64,000 bases of DNA from Gloeophyllum trabeum ATCC 11539. Taxonomy: Eukaryota; Basidiomycota; Agaricomycetes; Gloeophyllales; Gloeophyllaceae. How positions within the stretch are numbered: position 1 is the stretch's first letter; the number at the start of each line of letters is the position of its first letter. The DNA lies in contig NW_006920410.1 in NCBI RefSeq assembly GCF_000344685.1, positions 2,006,608 through 2,070,607 on the forward strand, in the 5' to 3' direction. The position numbers and the translations under genes were made by a program. The notes beneath the pieces are model-generated. The model ran no database searches. It was not told the origin of the DNA and was given only the letters and a program-made list of their open reading frames with translations. Shown here piece by piece: positions 24,486 through 34,724 of the stretch.

Positions 24486-25378
24486 TCAGAATACAACCCA
24501 TGCCCCAGTCATAATGCCGCCGATAACAGCGACCATGCCTGTGAGCAAGGGCGTAGACATCGTAAACGACGCAAGCCCCAAAGCAGCATTCTGGGACCTG
24601 CAATGCATGGATTAGAGAGACGCCATTTAGAAGCAAATAAAAGGGGGCTGACTGAGTATTGGATCCGCTGGCGGCTGCCACGTTGCCACTGGCTACGGTG
24701 TAGGTGGCACCAGCAAAAGTGGTCGTCCTTCCGCTTGCTGCGAGGGTGATAGCTTCGCCGCCTCTGGATGTTACGACAGTATAGGCTTGTCCTTCTGCGG
24801 CTAGGTTTGTTCACGTACTGTCAGCATGGAGACAATGTTCGCCACAATATAGACATACAGGTCACGGTCTCGTACACCCCGTTAGCAAAGCTACTAGCGT
24901 CGGTGTACACGCTGCCGGCGAACGAAGAGGCATCCGTATAAACGCTCCCAGCGAAGGAAGTCGCGGCGGTGTAGATACTCCCAGCAGCGGAGGTCGCTTC
25001 GGAGGCAACGCTTCCATCCCAGGATGTGGCTTCCGAGTACACGCTGCCTTGCCAGGACGTGGCTTCCGAGTAGACACTGTTGGCCAGTGAGGTCGCCTGA
25101 CTGTATGCGCTGGCTGCGAGCGACGTCGCGAGTGAGGCAGCGCTCGCAGCTGTTCGCGCAGTTTCCATTAGATTATATCAGAAAATAGCATTCACACCTT
25201 CACCTTCAGACGTTGCAACGGAAACTGCAGAGTCTATGCTGCTCTGCACTATACCGGCCATTAGCAATGTCCAGACGTCCGTGTATGATAAATACTGACA
25301 TTGACGTTCCTCAACTGCCGCAGCACTAGCGCCCGCAAGAACGAGAAGTGGGCACAGTATGGTCTTGACTGCAATCAT
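24486..25378 (-). CDS. Small secreted, membrane-anchored repeat protein P2 (paralogue of P1)
   Basis: The protein has the same architecture as P1. The signal peptide is MIAVKTILCPLLVLAGASAA followed by AVEERQ. A short exon gives SSIDSAVSVATSE, then one exon (24,850-25,145) encodes eight 11-residue units such as SLANSVYSEAT, SWQGSVYSEAT and SFAGSVYTDAS, ending NGVYETVTC. The following exon has AYTVVTSRGGEAITLAASG and ATYTVASGN. The last exon has a hydrophobic C-terminal helix (LLTGMVAVIGGIMTGAWVVF) typical of a GPI signal or tail anchor. The family is not one I can name. A surface or cell-wall role is inferred from the signal peptide, the Ser/Thr richness and the anchor. It is convergent with GT-A. 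Confidence 0.78.
24860..25123 (-). repeat. Coding minisatellite, eight 33-bp units in P2
   Basis: Eight consecutive 11-codon units with consensus S-F/L/W-A/Q-G/N-S-V-Y-S/T-x-A-T/S. The two units at the C-terminal side are identical at protein level (SFAGSVYTDAS). P1 has only two comparable units. Confidence 0.85.
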
Positions 25379-26168
25379 TCTTGTGAGAGGCTGGATGAAG
25401 GGACCACGGACTCGGAGGGAGACAAGGCGGGTTTCGTCCGCACCCTTATATACGGTCTCGGAGCCCGTGCATCATGTATGGAACACTGCGAGATTGACGG
25501 GTCCGAGCTGGAGGAGAGATAGGGCGGTGCGCCATGAATTTGTAGGTTTTGTACGGCAGCCACGCATCCCGCAGTTGATTCCCTGACAGTGTGGCTCGGA
25601 CGCATCCTAAAATTAGCAATACGCCTTCCTTATGCGGTAGGGATCAGCCTCACTATACGCCTTGGTCCTCATTCACTCCACCGGCCAGCCACAGCGTTTG
25701 CTTTGATGTTTTCTTCATGGCAGGGTTCCATGTCATGTCCGTGACTCGGGAACCCGCATGCTGCAGCAGGTCATTAATATTAATCATTGACTGTTGGTCA
25801 GATAGCCGTCTCGGCCACAGATCGCCATTGGAGTTTCCTCACTCGAGCCGTCGAAGACTCGAAGGAATGTAGTATGCGGACGAGATAGGAACTTCACTTT
25901 CCTCAACTTTACCAGCGGCACGTACGCATATTTTTACTGATTTGCAGCAGCAGACAAAGGTCCATGATCTCGCAGTGAACCAGGAACGAGACGTGCTGGC
26001 CACTCCCCGGGTTCATGTCGTTGCAGCTCACCTGACGTCTGGCTTGTCCGCGAGGAATATCATCTCCTGTCAGGAAGCCGTGTTGGTCGAATACATTATC
26101 TTCTCTATTAAACCGTCCGCTAGTAATTACATCGTCGCGCATAATTTATTCCAGCCACCCGAAGGCAA
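25379..26168. other. Intergenic, 790 bp
   Basis: Lies between the P2 start and the permease stop, both minus strand. Contains no frame with recognisable features. Expected to hold the P2 promoter. Confidence 0.5.
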
Positions 26169-27968
26169 TCAATGCTCTTTTTTCTCCTTCACAAATATAC
26201 TCCTCGTCCAGCCATCGTCGCCGACGTACACCTCTTTCTTGAGCGTGTACCCGCCCCACCATGGTAAGAGCTTCGCCCAGATGAGCCAGTACACACCCCC
26301 GGCGAGAATGATGCCCGTCCCGACGACACAATGCAGCCAGTACGGTAGGCTCTTGTAGATATTTTGATCGGGCGTTTCTGGAGGGACGTACGGCGCTATG
26401 GCAAGGTAAATATTGCTGAGGCCGAAGAAGATGGTGACGGGTAGAGTTGCCTTGAATGGAGGGTGCCAATTGTAGGCTTCGCGGTGCAGGTAGAGATGGA
26501 CGAGAGCACCGGCCACGAAGATGTTGACGATGGACAGCGGGTAGCTGATGACGTTGAGGACTGTCCGATGCAATTAGCACATTTACCACGGCTCGCGCGT
26601 AATGATACAGCGGACTTACTAAAGTTGTAGGCATCCCCGGGTGGAGGTGCGAGCATGATGATGATCGAGACAAGCCAGTGCTCAAACAAGCCAGCAAATG
26701 GTGCATCAAATGGCTTGTTACTGGCGAAGAAGCTCGAGAAGGGCAGGATGCCCTCACGCCCTAGCTCCTGCACGAGACGGCCCTGAGAGAAGATGACCGA
26801 GAGCACATTGCCGAACGCTGACAACGCTACGAAGACGCTGAGCGCGCGGTCTGCCTTCGGCCCGAAGACGTTACGGAAGAAAGACGCAGCCAGGATACGT
26901 CCACTGCTGGCAATTTCCTCACGAGGGACGGCCGCAAAGTATGCGATGTTCGCCAACATGTATATGATCCCGACGCATATGATCGCAATGGGAGCAGCAA
27001 TCTTGATGGTTCGCACCGGGTTCTTCATCTCCGACATGGCGTAGTTCGCGTTGCTGTAGCCGATGTAACTCCAGATGACATTGTACAGGGCTGTCACAAC
27101 GCCATACGCCGAGCCTGTTGTGCCTTCGAAGGCGTTGGAGAAATTGTCGGGCTTGTCAGTTTGGAGAGCTCCGCCCAGCGCTGCCTTCAACGTAGTTAGT
27201 ATCCAATGTTTTCAAAGTAGGGAGAGAGAAACGAACCCATCCAGCCACAATAATAATGAGCAGGATGATAAGCTTGATCACCCCGAGGACGTTCAGAAGC
27301 CGGAGACCCCACTTCAGAGCCAGACCGTGGATCAGGAAGGCTACGGTGACACAGGCGAGGCCAATGCCACGCTGATTCCAGCGGTTAACTTCTACGTCCG
27401 CGGCGTGCAGGATGTACTCCCCGAAGGCTACGGAATTTGAGCCAGCCCAGCCAAGAAGCATGACATAGCCAGTCTGAGGAAATAGACCTTTACTCAATGA
27501 TTGTATGTATTAAAGGACGCAGTCGTACTCACGTAGAAACCTGTGGCTAGGAACTTGGGCTTGGTGTAGACGTATTCAAGGTAATTTTTCTCTCCGCCGT
27601 TCCGCGGCAGACCGGTTCCGAATTCCAAGTAGACGGCCATACCAGCAGCAGCAATGAGCATCCCAGCGACCCAGATGAACAAAGCCAGGCCGACGCTCCC
27701 ACTAAGTGCCACAATGCTGCTGGGGGTACTGAAGATACCTGTACCGACCATACGATTGAAAATTCTAGGAATAATTAGCCTCGGGTCACATTGGATTTGC
27801 CACACGGAAGCGTGTTACTCACAAGAATATAGCGCTGACCAGACCGATCTGACGTCTGGATTCGCTCGTGAGGTACAGCGATTCTGCAGACTCGCTGTCC
27901 GCATATTCACCTTTAGGACGCGCGTGGACGTCAACAAGATCAGCCTTGTCCTTCACCTCAGTGACCAT
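26169..27968 (-). CDS. Amino acid permease, LAT/Mup1-type (high-affinity methionine permease family)
   Basis: Starts MVTEVKDKADLVDVHARPKG with a charged cytosolic tail. After an intron the first helix reads FNRMVGTGIFSTPSSIVALSG, the GTGIF-type substrate-binding break of APC transporters. Later helices include FIWVAGMLIAAAGMAVYLEF, EYVYTKPKFLATGFY, IIWGLALKWGLRLLN-like segments and SYIGYSNANYAMSEMKNPVRT, the conserved cytoplasmic loop after TM6. The C-terminal exon (26,169-26,573) carries two more helices and ends FVKEKKEH. Around 12 membrane segments are expected. Mup1-family proteins import methionine/cysteine; the exact amino acid here is not determined. No frame break was seen in the exons I could join. 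Confidence 0.9.
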
Positions 27969-28524
27969 GATGAAGATGGGAGCAGTCGATCAACTGTACT
28001 CGGCGATTTCAGACGCAGGGATGTGTGGCCACCAACATATAGTAAAAATTTGAGTCTTGGAATCTTCTCGCCATATTTCGCAATGCTTCTGTATAAGGCG
28101 TCATCGGCTTCCCATATGGCTGGTACCTCCCCAGACACGGTACTCGCGCAACGGATCATAGACAACCCCTGGAGGCCTGGGGCTACCATTGGAGCGGGGG
28201 TGGCCAGAGCTATCCAAGTTGCCCGAGCAATTCTCCAGTGCACTACTGTTTTGTGGACTGCCAAGAAACATCTCACTGGATGGACAGCGGATTTCATGTA
28301 CACTCCCGTTAGCGCTCCTCAGAAATTGTTCCGGTGCGAGTCCAATGTCAGGGCTCCGGGATTTGCACCCTATTCCGATGCAACAGAAGAAGTTCACCCG
28401 CGAGCCGGAACTCGATCAACTGTTTCCGTGGTAGTGTCGGACGGTTCCTCTACAGTGCTGTGACATTCAGGTACCTCCTCCGCGGTGACATGGTCAACAT
28501 AAAGACCAGAACGAACTCGGATTT
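27969..28524. other. Intergenic upstream of the permease
   Basis: Open frames on both strands up to 269 aa have no domain or splice support and overlap one another. Treated as non-coding promoter sequence. Confidence 0.4.
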
Positions 28525-28623
28525 GTTACCTTGCGACTAGCAAGGTCTCTGCTTGTCGGGAATTGAGCCATCAAAACTGTATTTGTTTATATTTGTTTGT
28601 GGCGTGTGCATTGTTGTTTCGCA
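28525..28623 (+). repeat. Direct repeat, copy A, flanking an AT-rich island
   Basis: About 98 bp beginning GTTACCTTGCGACTAGCAAG, repeated with about 92% identity at 29,127. Almost all differences are G/A or C/T transitions. Confidence 0.85.
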
Positions 28624-29126
28624 CCAAGTGAGACACTGAGAGTCGGCAAATGCCTGCCAGCCAAATGTCCGTGTGACCGTGATTGTCACACGCGCATCGT
28701 TTCGCGCCACAGGCCGTTCTGCTCTGCCAACCTCGGACTAAATGATCTATTCCTGCACAATAAAGAGAAACTTTGATACTTTATACAGCTGGTATAATAT
28801 CTACAGTAGTATTGTTGTAATATATGCAACAAAGAGAATTATTAAATGGCTAAAAAGCGCAATATGGTAGTCATGAATTAGTATTCCTCTTACCCTGAGG
28901 CCTCATACCCTGGGTCTGTATTATCTGTAGAAGCTGCCATAAAATTAAAAGGATAGCCTTCAGAATACCTCTTAACTGCTTTGATTAGAACATCAATTTT
29001 GTCTGCCTTCTTGGTTACTTTTGACTTGATGGGTACCAGCCTCTTGTCCTTAGCTATCCCTGCCTTGATCTCCATTTGCCGGTGCTTCCAGAAGGGAGGT
29101 GTTCTATCAAAACACGTCAAAAACGC
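28624..29126. mobile_element. AT-rich island, probable transposable-element remnant
   Basis: The sequence between the two direct repeats is markedly AT-rich around 28,740-28,960 compared with the neighbours. It contains a minus-strand frame (28,890-29,138, TTG or internal start) for a basic peptide (KRLVPIKSKVTKKADKIDVL). I do not recognise the family. The flanking repeats and base composition suggest a decayed mobile element, possibly a fragment of something larger. Confidence 0.5.
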
Positions 29127-29222
29127 GTTACCTTGCAACTAGCAAGGTCTCTGCTTGTCGGAAATTGAGCCATCAAAACTGTATTTGTTTATATCTGTTT
29201 GTGGCATGTGCATTGTTTCACA
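29127..29222 (+). repeat. Direct repeat, copy B
   Basis: About 96 bp starting GTTACCTTGCAACTAGCAAG, 602 bp after copy A, same orientation. Confidence 0.85.
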
Positions 29223-29454
29223 CTTCTATCACTGCCATTGATTCAGTATCTTTGTTCTTGTCTCTGGAAGTCTCTCACTGCCTTAGTGTTGCCAGGCACT
29301 GGCAAGGATGCCAGACATTGAGAATTCGATTATTGAAACTTAATTGATTTGTGATTGTTTGTGGCAACACATCCAGTGGAATGCTCATGCTCCTTGCTAC
29401 CATTTTATGCTTCAAACAGCTTGAAATCTTTGACCTTAGGATGGTATGATGTTA

Positions 29455-29798
29455 CAGTGCCTTGCATAAGAAACTGAACATCGCATTTCTGCACACATTG
29501 TTTGCCCACACCAAATATACCCTTTTCGGGTATTGGTGAATGTGCGGCAAAGACCCATCGAGAGGGAGGTAGCTAGGCACACAGCTGGGGGCAGAGTATA
29601 ATAATTTACAGCCCTTAGTATAGTTTTAGAATATACATTTCATGCATTCTCTGAAGCCTTTCGAGCCCTTTCGGGGCGTCTGCGAGTCCTTGCCCAGCAA
29701 ACGGTCTCGCGAGAGGCCTTCCAGACCTACCCGAAAAGGGTATATTTGGCGGGAACAAACAACGTGGGGGAAATGCGAGTTTCTTATGCAAGGCACTG
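29455..29798. mobile_element. 344-bp MITE, Tc1/mariner type
   Basis: The ends form long imperfect terminal inverted repeats of about 75-80 bp: left CAGTGCCTTGCATAAGAAAC, right its reverse complement, with the inner part again pairing (CAAATATACCCTTTTCGGGT). Both ends are flanked by TA (29,453-29,454 and 29,799-29,800), the target-site duplication of Tc1/mariner elements. The CAGTGCCTTGC start is the kind seen in that superfamily. No transposase is encoded, so it is non-autonomous. Confidence 0.85.
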
Positions 29799-29828
29799 TA
29801 CTATAGACACGCAGAGAAAGAGGACTGA

Positions 29829-30033
29829 CAGCCATTTGCAGATCGATAGGCCCACTTTTTGAGAATCATTTACGGTCGGACCACGTCGGACAAGCAATTT
29901 CAAGTCCCCGAGAGACAGAAATCAGACCATCTGGACTTCTCTACCTTCTTCCGACGTCCCTGGCACCCACTCCGACCCACTCCGACTATACGTGGTTTTC
30001 TGAATTGATGGTCTATCGATCTGCAAGCGGCTG
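29829..30033 (+). mobile_element. 205-bp MITE, copy 1
   Basis: Bounded by terminal inverted repeats of about 24 bp (CAGCC..TTGCAGATCGATAG; 21 of 24 positions match between the ends). A second copy of exactly the same length lies at 47,499-47,703 in the same orientation. It ends about 245 bp before the epimerase ATG. A target-site duplication is not clear. Confidence 0.8.
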
Positions 30034-30278
30034 GAAGCAAGAGTCAAGTCGCAAGGTATACGGCCGGCGATAGCCGGCGCTTCTCGAGTTTAGAAGCAGT
30101 ACCAGACTGCAAGAGGACAAGCCATCCGGGTTTTCAGTCTAAGAGGCAATTACTAAATATAGCGCGTGAGGTCACGGATTCGGATTAGGCTTACAAGATC
30201 ATCGCGTCCAGAGATTTCCTCGACTTGTACTTTCCTCAACAGCTCCTGTACATAACTTTCTTGACTGACAGCTGCGCT

Positions 30279-31365
30279 ATGCCTCGCGCAATCATATCCC
30301 CGTCCGTGCTTGCCTCCGATTTTGGCCAGCTTACCGCAGAATGCAAGAGGATGATCAAGGGCGGCGCGGAATGGCTTCACATGGGTGCGCACTCTCACCA
30401 GCAGATCTACATGTCCCAGTGGATTGAATATTTTTTACAGATGTCATGGACGGGTGAATATCCTGCGCATTGCATGCCCTTGGAAGACCTCGCTGATCAA
30501 GGCACACACCACAGCCATTTCGTGCCTAATATCACCATGGGTGGGGTCCATTCGCCTAATTCCACCGATCTATGTCGTGCTGAACGTGAGTACAGGGGCC
30601 CCGGTCCTGTCCTGCGTACACAAGGGCGTACCCGGCATCTTCATGGACTGCCATATGATGGTCGCCCAGCCTGAGAAGGTTAGACATCCTCCGTCATTGC
30701 GGTTCACCTGGCTGATCTCCTCCCGCGTCACAGTGGGTGAATGACATAGCAGACGCCGGAGGCTCGCTGTACTGCTTCCACCTCGAAGCTACATGTCAGT
30801 ATCCGTGGAGCGCGCTAGATGTAACATGAACTGAGCAGACTGCCTCAGCTGATCCATTATCCCTCATCAAGGCCATTCATGACCGGAACATGAAAGCTGG
30901 CGTGGCCATATCGCCCGACACCCCCTCAACAGCTATAACCGACGCGGTTGGCGAGGCAGCCGATATGCTCCTGGTCATGACTGTCTACCCTGGTACGTCC
31001 TTTCGTCGGCCTCATATTACTCGGTGCTATATTTATTCCTTATGTAGGACGCGGCGGCCAGAAATTCCTGGATCGCTGCGTTCCGAAGGTCGCCGAGCTG
31101 CGCAAGCGCTTCCCGAACAAAGACATCGAAGTCGATGGGGGCGTCGGACCCAAGACGATTGCTCCTTGTGCGGAAGCAGGTGAGCGGCCGTGCCTTTCTC
31201 GCGCTCCTCAAGTTCGTTGAAATTGATATCTCCCCAGGTAGCAATGTCATCGTTGCAGGGACTGCCATATTCGGGGCCGAGAAGCCTGAGGAGGTCATTG
31301 CGACGCTCAAATCTGCTGTCAACACCGCGCAAGCGAGGATCGCCCGAGAGTCGCAGCCTCAGTGA
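30279..31365 (+). CDS. RPE1: Ribulose-phosphate 3-epimerase
   Basis: Begins MPRAIISPSVLASDFGQL, the conserved beta-1 strand with the active-site Ser. A short exon gives DVMDG, joined to HFVPNITMG (catalytic Asp and metal-ligand His). Then come IFMDCHMMVAQPEKWV, the AGVAISPDTPS strand, MTVYPGRGGQKF (phosphate loop), IEVDGGVGPKTI (second catalytic Asp) and NVIVAGTAIFGAE. It ends IARESQPQ. At least six introns of 50-65 nt interrupt it. The enzyme interconverts ribulose-5-phosphate and xylulose-5-phosphate in the cytosolic pentose-phosphate pathway. All catalytic residues are present. The promoter region contains a 205-bp MITE about 245 bp upstream. Confidence 0.95.
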
Positions 31366-31858
31366 CTACTCGCATCAGACTTGTAGCATCACCAGTACAA
31401 TTAAAGGAAACAATAAGTATCAATTGTACAATCAGACAATGTCGACACTCCTAGATTTTTAGTTGGATATATCCTGCGATACCAAGGAGCATGAATACGT
31501 GAATATTCTTGTGGAAAGGTGTGATCATACTGCCATTGGCTTACCGTCCGTCGACCAGTGTCCTATGACAAGTCGAGGAGTGTCGTATTATACCTACAGA
31601 CGTCCCAGAAACTACGGTATATGTCCAAACCCATACGAAGGTAAAGAATCCCAAGACCGCAGAGAAGAGCATTTGACCGTAACGACAGTTCCATCATAGT
31701 ATTAGCAGGATCCGTTTTATTAATACCTGATAAAGAAGTTGAAAGTCTAGATAAACACTAAGGACAAAGTCCCGACGTGAGCCTGTACACGCTGCGCACC
31801 ATCGGAGTCACCCGCCCGAGATCCCTGTCGTACACGAAACCCCTCCGCAACGGACTTA
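31366..31858. other. Intergenic between convergent genes
   Basis: About 490 bp with the 3' ends of the epimerase and GT-B. No supported gene. Confidence 0.5.
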
Positions 31859-34358
31859 TCACCACTGTATCCATTCGCCATACATGTTTGGCCGCTCTCC
31901 CCGGATATATGATTCGAATGTCCTCTTCAAGACAGTGGCCCAGTCCAAGTCTCGCTTGTCGTCCGCAACCAGCTCCTCCTTGTCATCATCTGCTTCGACA
32001 GCCGCACGAGCGATCCGCTCCGTAGCGGCGAACCGCGGACCCAAGTCCGGCCAGTTCCGTGATGGATCGAAGGGCTTCCACCTGCGGAATGTTAACAAGG
32101 CAATTCAGCTGTACTTAAAGGGCCACATACCAGAAATTATGGAAGTGATATGAGAAAGCACCCTTGAAGAAGCCATCAAATCCGAGAGCCGCTGGAGAGG
32201 CACTGTTCTGCTGAGGAGTGTCGAAGAAGTCCGCGAAACTGCGTATGATGTGAGAACGACTGAGACAATGGTCTAACCGGGGCGACTTACTCAGTGAAGT
32301 AGGGCTGTGGAGGACGGTCACGCTGGAACCATTCAGTGTTCAACCATGCAGAGTCAAACAAGGCGTCCGGTAGGCGGAGAAGTAGTTCCTCCAAATACGC
32401 GTCTTTCGTGTACCGGGAGACAGTCATCGGATGGAAGTCAAGCCCATTCTTGAGAGCGGTCCGGAACAGGAAAGTGCCCAAGGCAGAATTCTTGTTCATC
32501 TTAAGCACCGCAGTATTGTACTTTTCCAGGCGCGACCACCTATAGGCGAATGCACCATGCCACCCCCACAGTTCCTCCCAGTCCCGGAGGAAAATAGTAT
32601 CGGCATCCAGATAGATACCTCCGAAACGATGACATAAGACGAATCGTGCCATGTCAGATAAAATAACAGACATTCGGTCGTAAGTGTCGGGGGATTGCGA
32701 CCCAAGACGGTGAAGAGGATCATCAGGATTTGTCTCTTCGCCGGTAGGTGCAGCCTTGGCGGCTGCGGTATCATCTCCAGAGGATTCGGTAAGTTCCTCC
32801 GAGGTCGTCTCTTGTGCTTTCTCAGCTTTCTCCTTCTCCTCCGCTGGTACGTTGACAATTACCCCGCCTGAATTAAATAATGTATCGCGCATCGCACGCC
32901 ATTCTTCCTTCAACTCAGGAACGCCGTCCAGTTGCTCAGTAGTGTTCCACAGCTTGAATTGGATAACGTCTTTAAACCGCGGGTGCAAGAAGGGAGCAGC
33001 CCACGGATTCGCTTGCAGCTGGTCATACATGTCTTTGCGTGCATTGGGGTTTGGCACAGAAGCAGCTGGACCAGGGTTAATCCAGAGCCAGAACTGCGGT
33101 CGGCATACCTTGGGGTCGGGGCGGTCCTCAGGGAGATGTATCCCAACATTCTGCGTGAAGAGGAAAGACAGTAACGCAAGATACGGCTTGTCAGTGAACG
33201 CCCCGGCCCAGAACATGTGGAAGATACGAGGGTTTTCATCGTCACAAGGGGATTGAAGTTGATTGAAGGGCTCATACTTCAAGGGTGGACGGAGCTCCGG
33301 GCGAGGCTCCCATTCAGCACCTCGTTTCTTCGTAAGTTCTGAGCTAGAGTCCTGTTCCGATGCAGACAGATGCCCCCGGACGGCGTCCTTCCCCATATGC
33401 GGAGTTTCTGTCGTCACGTTCAATGCCCAGTTCACCTCCCCTTGTTCAGCGTAGATATACTTCCATTCATCCATCTTGCCCCGTCTTAGCCTTGCCTGAT
33501 TATCCAAACCAGCACCAAGCCGAAGCACTTCAAGACAATCCCGTACGAACTACAGAGTAAGTTCTATCAGTATTTGGAGGCGCAAGGCCAATGCTGAGTC
33601 GCACCTTCTTCTTGGAGAAATCACAATGCTCCATGATTGTGTCCAAATCCGCAACACTCCCTGGTATAGGTCGTGGCGGATACGCCACATTCGGTGGACG
33701 GCTCTGGATGTCCAAGTATACGCGCTTGGGTCCAATGCCCTGCGTATTCGTAACAAACGGTGGTCGAAAGCGTAAGGGAATCGTGGGCGCCTTCTTAGGG
33801 GGTAGGGCAGGGTTAATAGGTGTCGTCGTAAATCCTATCTGTTCAGGAACTGAAGCAGACGTATAAGCGCCAGCTAGAGAGAGCGACTTTATACGGGAAC
33901 GCACTTTTGCGACTGCTAGGGAAATGACCACTCAAGATCTCCCACTCCCATATCCGCTGCAAGTCTTCCCGCTTGAACACCAACGTCGACGTCGGGCCCT
34001 GGAATGGCGTAGGCCATTGCTTTTCTTGTGAGCCCCAGCGCTTTGCTAACGCGAAGGTCGCGTATATCATTGCGAACAGGGCCAGGCATAATAGCATCGG
34101 CCCTCTCTTCCGACCAGGGCGCAAGCCGCATTGCTGTAAACGGGCTGGGTTGATAGTAGGCACTCGAAGTCTTCGTGTGGGCACCCCGGGTATAGGCAGG
34201 GAAATAAACGTTATGAGAGAACCGCTTGGATGTCGGTGCAGCTTCTCTTGCACGGCGGACGAATAGACAGGGAGACCGTTCGACATGCGCGGCTTGCTTG
34301 TACCATTGACACGGGGCGGAGAGGGGAAGAACGAAGACGAGGCCATACCGAAAGCCAC
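31859..34358 (-). CDS. GT32-like type II membrane glycosyltransferase, GT-B (paralogue of GT-A)
   Basis: Aligns with GT-A along its length and has the same exon plan. The cytosolic tail carries PIPGVPTRRLRVPTINPARL, the anchor reads MLLCLALFAMIYATFAL, and FKREDLQRIWEWEILSGHFP follows. The long exon (32,287-33,528) holds IFHMFWAGAFTDKPYLALL, CRPQFWLWINPGPAASVP and the DxD site RFGGIYLDADTIFLRDW. Two end exons finish RGERPNMYGEWIQW. The acidic insert before the DxD strand is present but of different sequence and length from that in GT-A. Third-position GC is ordinary here, in contrast to GT-A. It may act in the Golgi on cell-wall or protein glycans (inference). It could be the older or the derived copy; direction cannot be told from one genome. 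Confidence 0.85.
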
Positions 34359-34724
34359 GGTTTATGAAGGATGCGCCGCCAGCGCAGTACACGTCGAGGA
34401 CGGTCAGCCGTAGCTGCGAGCCGTGATGGAAAAGTCGAGATTACTACCAATGGTAATACCAAGACAGTGCCAAACGCGTACGTGTAGTCGTGGGAAACCT
34501 CCCCAGGCGCCTGAAATCCGTTGTGCATGTCGGCCGGACACGGGACTCATGGACTTCCTGTGCGGGACGGGTATAAAAGTCAACCCATGTTCAATGCAAT
34601 GTGGTTCCTTTCCTCCCGCAAGCAGTCTGCGCGCAAAGGGTCTTATTCTATGGTTATCAAGTACAAGGGGCAACGCGCGATACAGACACAAGCAGCCACT
34701 ATTTTGTACACCCGACTTCTGCGT
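34359..34724. other. Intergenic / GT-B promoter
   Basis: 366 bp between the pyruvate kinase stop and the GT-B start. No gene. Confidence 0.5.

Noticed and set aside
27654..28463. 269-aa plus-strand open frame
   Set aside because: Its first third is antisense to the permease exons and the rest has no domain, splice sites or codon pattern of a gene.
29819..30043. Target-site duplication for the 205-bp MITE
   Set aside because: Flanks share only GA next to each end in both copies; too short to claim.
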